Made by a program: the position numbers and the translations under genes
The notes under the pieces: model-generated
The model's input: the letters and a program-made list of their open reading frames with translations, nothing else
Databases searched by the model: none
What the model was told of the DNA's origin: nothing
Assembly (NCBI GenBank): GCA_026826555.1
Contig: JAKSZT010053883.1
Location: forward strand, 31,105,282 to 31,169,281
Direction: 5' to 3'
DNA from: Tolypeutes matacus
Taxonomy: Eukaryota; Chordata; Mammalia; Cingulata; Chlamyphoridae
DNA: 64,000 nt
Shown here: positions 41,388 through 57,756 of the stretch, one piece after another
Layout of the letters: each line of letters starts with the position of its first letter
How positions within the stretch are numbered: the first letter of the stretch is position 1

Positions 41388-44300
41388 AAGTGACTTGTTT
41401 TTGTTGCGCTTGGGGGGTTGAGCTGGCCTTTGGGTGATGGAAGCCCAGCGGGTATGTGCCACCAGCTGGCCTTCACCCTGGGGGACAGAGGCCTATCTCC
41501 TCCTGGAACGAAGAGGACATGGTGTAAAAGGGCTTGGCATCCTGGGGCTGGAGCATGGGGAGGGGGCAGAATTGGGGGAGGGCAATGGGTCTCTTCCCTC
41601 TTTCTGTGCTGTGACAAGAGCTGAGAATGGGAAACCACCTGACGGAGAAGGTGGCTTCCGAGAGACACTGGCTGAAGTGTGTGGAGGAGCTCTTGTGTAC
41701 TTGGCGCTTGCCGGTCTTCCCAGATGTTGCCATCTTCTAGACTCGGGCTCACGGAGCAGGGTAGGGAGTGCCAGGGCCGTGGACAGCAGGAGGAGGCAGG
41801 GTGACTTCTGGGCAAGAGGTTAGCATCCTGACCCCAAATAGAAGAACTAGCTCTGCTACTGGTTACGTCACTTGGGGCAAGTGACCACCTGTCTAGGCCT
41901 CAGAGCTCTCATCCATGAAATGGTGATAATACCGGCACCCAGACACTGGGTGGTTGTCAGGATGCCACACTGCATCCCAATGCCTGGCACACAGCGAGTG
42001 CCCAGGGATGGTTGGTGTCACTCACTGAGCCTCGGTTCAAAGGGCTCTTCCTTCCAGCATCCCCACCTTCTCATCTGACTCAAGAAGGAAAGAGGCCAGG
42101 CAGGAATGCATTTCTCTTTTTTGCAGATGGAAAAATGGGGTGTGAATGTCAAATCTTTTAAGCAAAAGATTGGACAATGAGGTAAGCCCCACACAATCAG
42201 CAGGGGAAAATGAAAAATACATAAAGAGTTAACTCTGAACATCTCGCCTAATTTGTACTTAGTCTGTGAAGCTTTTATAGTATCTGTATTTTTTTTTTAG
42301 AAACTGCTTTACCGCAGCTGTGCAGCGTGTTGAAGAAAACGTCACATTGGCAATTCCCCTGCACAGGAGGCCCCTACCTTGTTCTTTACCCTGAACATTC
42401 TCTAGAGGCCTGCACTTAAGGCAGCAATCAATGCACAATACAGAAGTAATTGCAGCAAACATCAGCTCAAAGCCCCTCACAGAATACTCTTCAAGGTGTC
42501 CTAGGCCTGTTGATCCCACCCTCTTTGTGAGGTTTTGTCTGCATGAAGAAATGTTGCCTTATTTATGATTTTTTTTTTTCCCCATCAAAAACTGTGTTTG
42601 GGATTAAAAGGCCATTTCTGGGCCTTTGTTTTATGGAATATAAAGCTAAAATACCAGACTGTCCAGTTCATTATCAGCAACCTGGCAATGTGAAGGAAGA
42701 CAGATTGGGGCAGGGCCTCAAGTGCGGGTCCCCTGGCCCCACCAGCCTGAAAGGAGAGGGCTGGAGACACAGCCCTCTCAGGTTGATAACATGGTCACAG
42801 GGGAATCCCTCCACAGGCTAGCCACTCAGCAGCCCCCTGCTGCCTCTGCACACTATGCTGGAGCTTGGAGGCCACGAGACCCCAGGGATCTTCTGGAAGG
42901 AGCAGTAAGTAGGGAGCTCTCTCACCCCTCTTCCCATCCCACCAGCATGCTGGCACTAGACTTGGGAGCTCACACTTAGTCCTTGAGCATAGCAGAATTC
43001 TTATTTGCTGCTTCTATTTCCATGTGGGGGTGCAGCAGGCCCAGGCTGGCTGTGGCCAAGGTTGGAGGCCATGTCTGGCCCTGCTGGTTTTTTGCCAGGC
43101 CCTGAAAAGGGGAGGCCCAGGCTGGGGCTAGGCTCTGGGGCCGACTGAGTCAGTTCAGGGCCCCCCACCCCCATCAGCCTGTGCTTGCATCCTGTGCTTT
43201 CCCGGCAGACTAGGCCTGCTTGGGCCAGGCTGGCCAGGGTTTGCAGCCTTCTGTGCAGACCTCTTTCTCAATCTGGCTTCCGGGCAGAACCACCAGAGGC
43301 TGCCAGGCCCAGTGCCCAGACTGTTTCCTTTCTACAAGCTGGGTTTTAATCCCAAAGTTCTCCCCATCACTTCCTTCCCTGCATCTTAGGTTGGTGACAT
43401 TCATTCCCTGGGCCTCAGTTTCCCCACCTATAAAAGGAAAATAGTGATCTTTGCCTCACTCTAGATCTGACAGGGGAATATCTCCTTCATGTGATGACAG
43501 TCTCAGAGTAAGAAGGCCCAGGTTCAATCCCACCCACTTGCTGTGTAGCCCTGCAAGTCACTTCCCCGCTGGCTGGGAGCCCCAGCTTCCTTGCCTGCCT
43601 CACCAGGGCTCCTAGGATGGAGGCTGTGAAGGAGAGGGTTGCAGGGGTGGAATGTGAGTCCTGAGAATCAGGCCACTCAGGTGCTGGAAGGGATCAAACT
43701 CTGGGTGGCTGCCTCCTTGCTCTTTCCTCCTGTTTTCCTGGTTCCAGGGAACTGAGAAGCTGATGGGGAAACCAGTGAATATGCAAATTCCCGTGTTGTT
43801 GGGAAATGATCCTGGGGAGCTCACTGAGGATGGCCTCCTGCCCGCCCCTCCCCATCCCCCAAGTCCCCCCAGGCCCCCCCACCCCACCCTACCCTATGAC
43901 TTGCCAGCAGGTGCCTGAACTGAGTTTTCTTGCAAGTCCTATCTCGACGATAACCTCCCATGAGACCCAGACTGCAGAAGCCAGAACTACAGCTTCCCTG
44001 GCAGAGAACAGGCTCACAACTGATGAAATGTCCAGCTCTGGACATCCCCCGTCTGATGGTCCTGCTTCTCCAGGCTGGGGGAAAACCCGGCAGCCTGAAA
44101 GACCTGAGGACCTAAACTATGAGCAGGAAGTCTTTGGGACTCCAGGGAAGGTAGCTAACACCCAAATGTTGCTCGCCTAACATGCAAACACAGCTAGTGT
44201 CCTGCACTGGCAGAGAGGTGACTGCAGCTGCCACTTCCTCCCTCTTCCTCCCAGCAAAGTTCTCTGCCCTCCTTTGTCCTCTGTGTCTCCGGGAAAAGCC

Positions 44301-45364
44301 AGAGTTTGGCTCCCCAACCCAGAAGGGTTTATCTAGCAGGACGCCCGCTCTCTGGAAGGTGCTGGGCAGGCCTCTATCAAAAACAGGGAGAGTGAACAAG
44401 CAACAGAAAATGGAATGCAATGAGAAAAGATCTAGGAGTTGGAGGTGGGGGTAGGTAAGTGCCACTAACCTGATCCTACCCCAGCTGGTTCCCTGGGGCT
44501 CCTATCCCCAAAGCCCAAAGACCCTAGCACTTTTGCCCCAAGGCTTCTCGAATCTCAAGCTCATTTTTTTTTTCTTGGCTAACACAGTGGGTGGAGTAGA
44601 GGGTGGTGAGTAAGCTTATTCTGGGGACCTCCTAGTTCAGGGGAAGGGTGTGGGATATTTGGCTGAGAGAGGCAGGAAGTGGGGCCCTACAATTAAGGAA
44701 ACCCAAGCCATCCCAGGCCATGGCATGTTCCTGGAGGGGGAGGAGGCTCCAGGCTGTCACCCCGGGGTGTGGCCTCTTGACATTCCTCTTGAGGCAGCTG
44801 TGGTGATTTTAAACTGCTCACCCACTTAAGAAATAACTGCAAAACTAGGTGGGAGGGAAGGATCAGGCATCCCACCACACCCAGCAGAGCTGAGCATGTT
44901 GCTGAGAGGTCAGGTCCCTGGGAACGGTCCAAAGGCTCGGATGCTGGCTGCTCTCCAGAGAGCCTTGCCAAAGGTGCTCGTGGTGCTCTGCCTGCCCCCT
45001 GCCGGCAACTCCTGGTACTACTGGTACTCCTGGTACTTCTGCCCGTGCAAGGGGGTGGGGGTGGGGGGCTACCTAGTTCCCAGGGCCACTAGCACTGGCC
45101 TGGAATGAAGGGCCTAGAGCAAAGCACTTCCAGCAGGACCTGAAAGCAGGATAAAGAGAGTAATATGGAAAGTAAAGGGCTAAGGCAAAAGCAGGGAATT
45201 CTTAATAGCATTTACAGCTCCACCCTGGAAAGCAAAAGCACAGGTCACAGTCCTACAAAGTTGAAAGCTCCAGAAAATTCCAACCATTCCAGGTAATAAA
45301 AACACCCAATAAAAATTCACAGGAACTTGAAGAATTAGGAAAAGGAGAGGAAAAAAATATAAGT
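41388..45364. other. Intergenic region between ZC3H12A and MEAF6
   Basis: No gene is recognised. MIR relics are legible at 41835-42010 (CAAGTGACCACCTGTCTAGG, then CCTGGCACACAGCGAGTG) and 43480-43600. A short 9-base repeat of TGGTACTNC lies at 45013-45040. The GC-rich open frames have no domain support. Confidence 0.5.
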
Positions 45365-46110
45365 ACTGATATTTAGGGAGTGATGTGGAAATTCAAATCA
45401 TGAGATTCCACTTTTCTAACCCTGTCATTTTGGCAGGGTATGGGGAAACAGGCACTGGCCTATTGCTAGTGGGAAGGCCACCTGGAGCTCCAGGCCACCT
45501 AAAATGCACATACTCTTTGACCCAGCAATCCCACTAAGATCACTTACAGGTTACCTACATTTGCAAAATGCTGTGTGCAAGCTTCCTTGTTGTATCACAC
45601 TGCCTGAAACTGCAAGAGGGGAAACAAGATGGACACCACCAACAGAGGACTGGTTAAATTCTGGTATCTGCAGGCAACGGAATGTGGAGGTAGGCAATAC
45701 AAATGAGATGGCTGTATAAATCGAGTGTTTTAAGCTATATAGCTAGATGAAAAAAGCAAGGGTGTAACTGTGCATAGTACACTACTTTTGTAACTATACT
45801 CATGTCTGTGTTCATATTGCTTATATATGTATGAAATTCCACTGGAAAGCACCCAAGAAGCATAGTGTTTGTCTCTGGGAAGGAGAACTAGGTACCTGAA
45901 GGATAAGTGGACTTACTTTTCACTGACTACAATTGAGTACCATTTGGATTTATGCTATTTGCATTATTACTTATTCAAATTAGGTAAATATTTTAAAGTC
46001 CCTCTCTGGGGTATAGAAGAAGTTATGGTGTGGGGTGGAGAGGGTTGTGTATGGCCAGGCATCTCTAGTTTATTCTTGTACACTCACAGTGAAGACTGGG
46101 AGCATATCCA
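45365..46110 (+). mobile_element. Ancient L1 LINE fragment
   Basis: L1M phrases: GGAAATTCAAATCATGAGAT, CTTTGACCCAGCAATCCC, GGACTGGTTAAATTCTGGTA and TTGTCTCTGGGAAGGAGAA. Confidence 0.75.
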
Positions 46111-47239
46111 CCCATATATATATTATTAAACCATGAGAACTGCCATTTTTATAGATCAAAACGGTTAAGTATCAGCAATTTCTTGTGGTTCAACCTAATA
46201 TTTATAAATTATCTACATGTATCACTGAACTAATATTAATGCATATTATATAATACATTCAAAATGAGGAACTAAATAAGGCTAAGTCTGTAAGTAAATA
46301 TAAAGCAAAGGCCTACTAGCTTCTTGCCATATCCCATGGGCCACCCTGCACTCTCTCGGGAGTCACTGCCCAATGTAGCAAGGGTCAATATCAAATCACC
46401 ACAGCCCACTTCAGTGGGGAGAACTTTTCTCCTCCAAAAGCAGTGTGTCCAAAGTGAAAACTTTGTTTCAAATCCTGAAGCTTACCACTTATAAAATTCA
46501 GACATGATGCCACTAATTTCATGTCAACTGATCCAGGAATGAGCAGTCCAATCCTTTCTCATCTCTGCACCTCACATGCACATCACCTTCCTAGGCACTG
46601 AATATGACACCACGCTGAGAGAAGTAAATGTTTGCCAAGAAGCAGAGGTCTCTCTCCTTTCACCTAAACCAGGGCAGCGGCCCCTAGCAGGGGCTTCAGA
46701 CAGCAGTTTTTAAGCCTAATAATGCCTCAGTAATCTGGAGTAAATGTGAGGGGAAGAGAAGTCAGAACAAAAGCAGACTAAGTCACAGAATGTTTCAAAC
46801 AGCATATTTACTGCTTTCAAGCTCCGGCCATTTAACACATATTTTAATTCCCTTCTTTACCGCATAGGTCAACACGCCATTACTCTATATAATACTTACA
46901 TCAATCACTCCACCCAAAGGCTCAAGCTTGGAACTGGAAATTCTGATGCCTGCTTCCTGCTCTTTTAAAACAAGGGATCTTCCACACAAACGGTATAAAC
47001 TCAAATGTGGGGACAATGTTTAACCTACTAATTAATTTCTTAAAGCACTCCAAAGGCCACTAAGATATATGGCCTGTCCAGAGCAGCATGACAGCTTTGA
47101 AAGTCCATGCTCTCTCAACCCACACTGGCCAGGCCCAGATTCATGAAGGTTCCTTTGAGGGTTGCTCCTGTTCTCCACCTTCAACTTGTAGGGTCTGGTG
47201 GTGTTTAAAATATTTTGGGTTTAAATAGAATAAACTATT
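46111..47239. other. AT-rich intergenic sequence
   Basis: No gene or clearly assignable repeat is recognised. Confidence 0.4.
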
Positions 47240-47665
47240 TCCTTAATTAGAATAAGCAAATTCATACATTCAGAAACTAGGATCCAGGGTGTGGGTCGGG
47301 AATGAGGAGTTAATGCTTAAATTGTACAGGGTTTCTATTTGGGATGATGGAAGCACAACACTGTGAACTTAACAGCACTGAATTATATATTTGAATGTGT
47401 TTAAAATGGAAAGTTGTAGGTTGTATATATGTTACTAGAATAAAAATTTTTTTAAATCCTACCATAGTGAAACCTAATGTAAACCATGGGCTATAGTTAA
47501 TAGCAGTTATAATATTCTTTCATCAATTGTAATAAATGTACCACACTAACACATGTTGTTAATGGGGGTGGGGTGGTAATTAGTATGGGAACTCTGTATT
47601 TTCTGCATGATTTTTTTCTGTAAACCTACAACTTCTCTAATTTAAAAAATTACTGAAAAACTAAA
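47240..47665 (+). mobile_element. L1 3' end with repeating 3'UTR module
   Basis: Aligns with the 3' ends at 2990-3345 and 60220-60475: a GGGATGATGGAAGC phrase, GAATGTGTTTAAAATGG, then the module (ATGGGCTATAGTTAATAG, CATCAATTGTAATAAATG) and the terminal CTACAACTTCTCTAATTT. It is antisense to MEAF6 and limits how far a MEAF6 3'UTR free of L1 can extend. Confidence 0.8.
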
Positions 47666-49589
47666 GATAAACTATTTCCCCAGCCCCATGAAAGGGTGCA
47701 CTTGGGACTCGCCATGAGGCTTTTCACAGGCACCATCCTCCCTGCATAAGCTTATTAAAGGTTAACTACAAAGAGGCTGGACATTTTTTTCTTTTCTTTT
47801 TTTTTAAAAAAAAAAACTACCAAAGGGAGCAGAAAAGTCCTATTCCCATCTTAGAAATGAGAAAACTACAGTACAGAAAATGATGTTTACCCATTAGGCA
47901 GAAATAAACTGTTGTGGCTTCCCTCAGTCTTCCCATTTCCTCCTCTGTCCCTCTGGATTACAGGAAAAGGAAGGAGGGAAGACATATTATGAGAGTAAGC
48001 TTCTTGTGATTTGGCTCTAGATATTTAAATTAATTCATTTTCTATCCCTAAGATCTGAAGCAAAGTACAGTATCAAACTGAACCAAACCAAACCGGTGAA
48101 GGCATCATACCCAAAAGAAGCACCTTGTCTGGTCCAGGCAGTAGTTCCAGTTCAGTGAGCACTCACAGGCTGCTAAGGTGGGTGGATGCAGGCCATCTGG
48201 CAGACTCTCCCTACCACGTGCTCTCCACGGGGACTGTGAAGCAACTGCCACCTAAGTTAATGTCCCCCTCCATGTTAACATTTGTCCTCTGGACTGGTGA
48301 TACACTTGATTATTACCTCCCTCCTTTTTTTAAAGTCAAGCAAACTTAGTTTATAACCAAAGAAGTTACAAATATCATAAGCATGGTAGGCAGGGGTCCC
48401 TTGGTGCCTTTGTGTCAAGCTATACGTCAGGACTTGAATATCTAGCATACCTGGCCAACATACAGAAAATCAGGAGTCCCCTAATCAATGATTCAACTTT
48501 ATAGAGAGAATAAACATCAAGCAAGCAGCCTGTCTTAACCATGATTATCTATACACACGGTGTTGTGCATATACATAGATATACTTATAAATAAAACATC
48601 CTTTTTAAGAGTACTACTACTATATCTCTTGCAAATGTCAAACTATAAGAGTCAGAAATATTTCGTGGTTTTCTCTGTGCCTTCCTAAGAGTATAGGACA
48701 CTGCACATACCCTACCCCTCCCTTCCCAAAATGAGACAAATTGACAAAGGGTACAGGACATTTCCAGTTTCCATTGTTTCTTTTTTTTCTTTCTTTCTTT
48801 TTAAAGAACAACCTAAATATAATAACTATTTCTCCAAAAATTCTGACATTTGGAGGTCTGCTACCAAAGACATCTAAATAGCCACAGAGTCAAAAAACAA
48901 AATAAGTTTGAGAACAAGAGTGAAAGCTTTTGTGCATCTGACAAGGTAAGCATTTTGATAATAGACTGCCATCCATATTTGGCTCTACCAATATTATCAC
49001 AAATGGAACATAATTTTTTCTGACAAAGATTTGGGCTATGATTAAATAGAGTCAAATCTTCTCTCTCAGACCAATTCACAACATAGGATTTCAGTCAAAT
49101 CATGCAGTCACCTAATAATGCATTGGTTCTCAACTTGGCTTCTTATCAGAATCCTAGGGAAACTTCGAAAGAAATCCCAATGACTAGGCTGTGCCCCAGT
49201 CAGAGCCTCTGGGTCTGGGACCCAGGCATCAGTATTTTAAGCTTCCCAGGTGATTCCAATGTTCAGCCTAGGGAACTCACCACTGCTCTAGAGACATGTA
49301 ACAAATATCAGCAGGTTCCTCAGCCCATTAACCCCAGTGAGGAAGGGAGGTCTGTTGGACATCACTGGCTCTTGCTGATGCAGCTTTCATTTTGCTCAAA
49401 AACTCTGGACTTAACAGCTTTTGGTTCAATTTTGAGCCTTTCCATATGTCTTAGTGATTTTTTAGAGCAATATTTAGTCAGCAAATATTAGCAATGAGAG
49501 AAAAGATGAAAAAAAGAAATATCCATAAGGCATGATATGAATAAATAAAATAAATGGAAAAATAATCTCAAGTTTAAAAGTAAAGGATG

Positions 49590-50404
49590 AGTAGTCAAAG
49601 CCTGTGAAATTTTATTTATACAAAAGAATAAAAATATCTACTTTAAAAGGGCTGATTTAAATTCACATTTTTCAGCTATTCCTGGTTCCTTGAACATGAA
49701 ACTTCTTCCAACTCAGAAAGATTTAAGATAGGTAATTATTAAATAAACACTCTTTACCTTCCCCTTACAAAAACACAAAATAGCCAAGTTCCCCATTTTA
49801 TTTGTGGTAACCCAGAGTATTTTCAGTTGGGAATATTGGCAACTGCACAAAACAAGATTCTCAGATATGTCAGCACGAAGGTATGAGCTGTACAACTCCA
49901 TTACAAAAAGTCCCCAAGGAAAATAAGATGATAAAAACAACAATAGAAAAATAATAAAACACAAAGCAAAATAAGAAAATGCCAGATATTTACAGCCTTC
50001 ATCTGAAATGCGACTTGTGATTCTACTTTCAGTATAAAACAAAACCAGAGTCCATTTCTTGATGGGTATCACAGATAAAGCTGATGCCAACCAGTTTGTG
50101 GGGAGGCATCCATTCCAAGAAGGGAGAAATGTCCAGTTAGCAATTTGCTGGGATTATAACCATGTCTTGGTCTTCCTGCAATTCTGTTACTAAAAATGAC
50201 ACAAAGTGAATGATCCGATGTGGTCTAACAGAAATGATTTTTTCATCATCACATTTCAGAACCAACTACTCAGAGTCACAGGCACTGGGTCTGGGGAAGC
50301 AGATGCAGACGGCCACACATTCAGGTAAAGGATGTTTATCTTTATGAAGTCAGATAAGGGAAGCAGGGCTCTATAGGCTGGAAGCTTCAGCACTAATGAG
50401 TCTT

Positions 50405-50413
<9 letters not shown>
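49590..50413 (-). other. MEAF6: MEAF6 last exon (Asp-Tyr-stop and 3'UTR)
   Basis: Acceptor CGCTTTTTAG then GAC TAT TAG (50413-50405). Only two residues are coded. The 3' limit is a guess based on the poly(A) signals at 49797 and 49611; a longer 3'UTR is possible. Confidence 0.8.
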
Positions 50414-55108
<4,695 letters not shown>

Positions 55109-55613
55109 TCAAGCAATCTGCCTGTCAGCCAGGAAAGACATTTTGAGCACTAATATATAGGAGTATTCCCTATTCTCAAGGACCACAGATTCGAATAGAC
55201 AAAGAAGATACAGTCAAAACATCCAAGTTATCAGAGTTCCTGAAAAACATGTAACCTGAAACAGCGTAACCAGAGGCAACAGATATCAGGACAGAAGGGA
55301 GATGGGAACACAAACAGGAAAACCTCATTGCACAAAGGTTAAACACAGAATACACTAATGAGATTAACAATCATACTAGAAGCATTACTGAAAACATGAG
55401 ATCGGGTATCCAGGAGGTGAGATGACTCTGGGAAAATTGCCTACAGCGGGCCCTGGCTCTTTCCCCAAAACATATAGGAAGCCTAGGTTCCCATCGAGGA
55501 AAAGGAGCCCAAGAAGAGGAAGATCCCCAATTTGTGAATTATTTTGAAAAGTCTTAAGAATATTTTAAGACACAGCAACAATACTCTGCAGCTGGCACAT
55601 ATTCCCAATTTTA

Positions 55614-56101
55614 TTTTATTTTATTTATTTATTTATTTATTTATNNNNNNNNNNNNNNNNNNNNNNNNNNNNNNNNNNNNNNNNNNNNNNNNNNNNNNNN
55701 NNNNNNNNNNNNNNNNNNNNNNNNNNNNNNNNNNNNNNNNNNNNNNNNNNNNNNNNNNNNNNNNNNNNNNNNNNNNNNNNNNNNNNNNNNNNNNNNNNNN
55801 NNNNNNNNNNNNNNNNNNNNNNNNNNNNNNNNNNNNNNNNNNNNNNNNNNNNNNNNNNNNNNNNNNNNNNNNNNNNNNNNNNNNNNNNNNNNNNNNNNNN
55901 NNNNNNNNNNNNNNNNNNNNNNNNNNNNNNNNNNNNNNNNNNNNNNNNNNNNNNNNNNNNNNNNNNNNNNNNNNNNNNNNNNNNNNNNNNNNNNNNNNNN
56001 NNNNNNNNNNNNNNNNNNNNNNNNNNNNNNNNNNNNNNNNNNNNCCCGGGGCCTCCCATATGGTAAACGGGAGCCCTACTGATTGAGCCACAGCCGCTTC
56101 C
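55614..56101 (-). mobile_element. DAS-type SINE spanning the 400-N assembly gap
   Basis: The right side of the gap (56045-56101) is the DAS SINE head in antisense; the left side (55614-55644) is its ATAAATAAATAAA pre-tail in antisense. A perfect 16-bp duplication CATATTCCCAATTTTA lies at 55598-55613 and 56102-56117. Hence one SINE fills the whole interval. The N run is 55645-56044. Confidence 0.9.
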
Positions 56102-56639
56102 CATATTCCCAATTTTAAAACATCTCTTAGATAAGCAAGGACAAGAACAACTTGTATAAAAATGTATTTTGAAGAATATAATTATATATTTTTTGGTAAA
56201 TGCATACTATTTTCCTGAAAAGAATTCCTTGGAACTCTTAATAAATAAGGATGGTGGAAGACTTTCACTTTTCTGAACTGTTAAAGATTCCTAAATAAAC
56301 AAATTATCTGTGTTTGTCAAAAGAGGTAATATAGGCAGTGCAGGGACCAGTTTTCTTCTTTTTATGTCTCTGTATTAGAAACTGCTGGGAAGAGATTCCA
56401 AACTGGACAGTACATGAATAAGAGAAATAAAGGAAAGGGCCCAAATAAAAACAGAAGAGAAAAGCAAAGCCAGATCTCAGAAATCATGAGACCCTAATTT
56501 TTTTTAACACTTCAGGAAAGCAACAGAAGAGGGAGTTCTAGAGCTGTGAAGCTATAAAAAGCATATTGACCAATCCTGCCCAGAATTCTAAAGTTCAGGA
56601 AAACTGATTTCATATAAAAATCAGCAAAAGAACTTCAAA

Positions 56640-57101
56640 ATGTACTATAAGGTACTACATATATAGATTAATGGACATATAGGGATCAGTGGAATAGACT
56701 TGAGAGTCCAGAAACAAACCCTCACATTTAGTCAATTGATTTTTGAAGGATCCAAGACAATTTCAACAGGAAAGAATAGTCTTTTAACAACTGGTTCTGG
56801 GACAACTGGATATCCACATGCAAAAGAATGACACTGGACCTTTACCTCACACAATACACAAAAATTAACTCAAAATGGATCAAAATCCTAAATGGGTAAG
56901 GCAATGGGTTTTCTTAGGTACAACAAAAGCACAAGTGACCAAAAAAACCCAGATAAATTGGACTACATTAAAATTAAAAACTTTTGTGCTGCAAATGATA
57001 CCACCAAGAAAGTGAAAAGACAAACCAAAAAGGCAGAAAATATTTGCAAATCACACATCTGATAAGGGACTTGTATCCAAAATACATAAAGAACTCTTAC
57101 A
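56640..57101 (+). mobile_element. L1 ORF2 3' fragment in a MEAF6 intron
   Basis: Phrases shared with the other L1 copies: AACTCAAAATGGATCAAAA, GGCAATGGGTTTTCTTAGG, AAATTAAAAACTTTTGTGC. Frames broken. Confidence 0.8.
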
Positions 57102-57489
57102 GGGAAGCAGATGTGGCTCAAGTGGTTGGGCATCCGTCTACCATATGGGAGGACCCGGGTTCGACCCCTGGGACCTCTTGGTAAAAAAAAAAAAAAAAAA
57201 GGTGAGCAGGCGAGCCACGCAGCAAGATGATGCAACAAAAGAGAGATGCAGGGGAGAGTAAAGGCGAGACGTGCCAGAAACCAGGAAATGAGGTGGCACA
57301 AGTGACAGGGTGCCTCTCTCCTACATCGGAGGTCCCTAGGATCGAATCCTGGTGAAGCCTGGAGGAGAGAAAATGAGAAGAGAAGGTAAAAAACAGACAC
57401 AGAAGATCATCCAGCAAATGGACACAGACAGCAAGCAGGGGGCAGAAGGGACGACTCATAGAACTGTATACCAAAAAAAGAAAAAAAAT
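57102..57489 (+). mobile_element. Composite DAS-type SINE with two heads
   Basis: A first head GGGAAGCAGATGTGGCTCAA with GGGTTCGACCCC and an internal poly(A), then a second tRNA-like head around 57280-57350 (AAGTGACAGGGTGCC, GGATCGAATCC), then A-rich tail. No clear duplication was found. Confidence 0.75.
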
Positions 57490-57560
57490 TAAAGTCAATT
57501 AAAAAACAAAAACAAAAACCCAGAAGCAAAGCTGCCTACATTTTAAAAAAGAAGAAAGAG

Positions 57561-57666
57561 GGGAGTGGGTGTAACTCAGTGGTTAAGCACCTGTTTCCCA
57601 TTTACGAATTTACGAAGTCTCCTGGGTTCAATCCCCGATCCTCCTTAAAAAAAAAAAAAAAAAAAT
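57561..57666 (+). mobile_element. Monomeric tRNA-derived SINE
   Basis: Head GTGTAACTCAGTGGTTAAGC, B-box-like GGTTCAATCCCC and poly(A). A 10-bp duplication AGAAGAAAGA lies at 57550-57559 and 57667-57676. Confidence 0.85.
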
Positions 57667-57756
57667 AGAAGAAAGAAGGAAGAAGGAAGAAAGGAAGAAA
57701 GGAAGAAGGGAGAAGGGGAAGAAGAAAAAGAAGAAGGAGGAGGAAGAAGGAAGAAG
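57667..57756. repeat. GAAGGA/GAAGAA polypurine tract
   Basis: Ninety bases of almost pure A/G in GAAGGAAG and GAAGAAG units. It starts within the SINE target duplication, so it probably expanded from it. Confidence 0.9.

Noticed and set aside
55544..56112. Open frames across the N run
   Set aside because: Most of the translated residues are unknown (N); the ends are SINE sequence.
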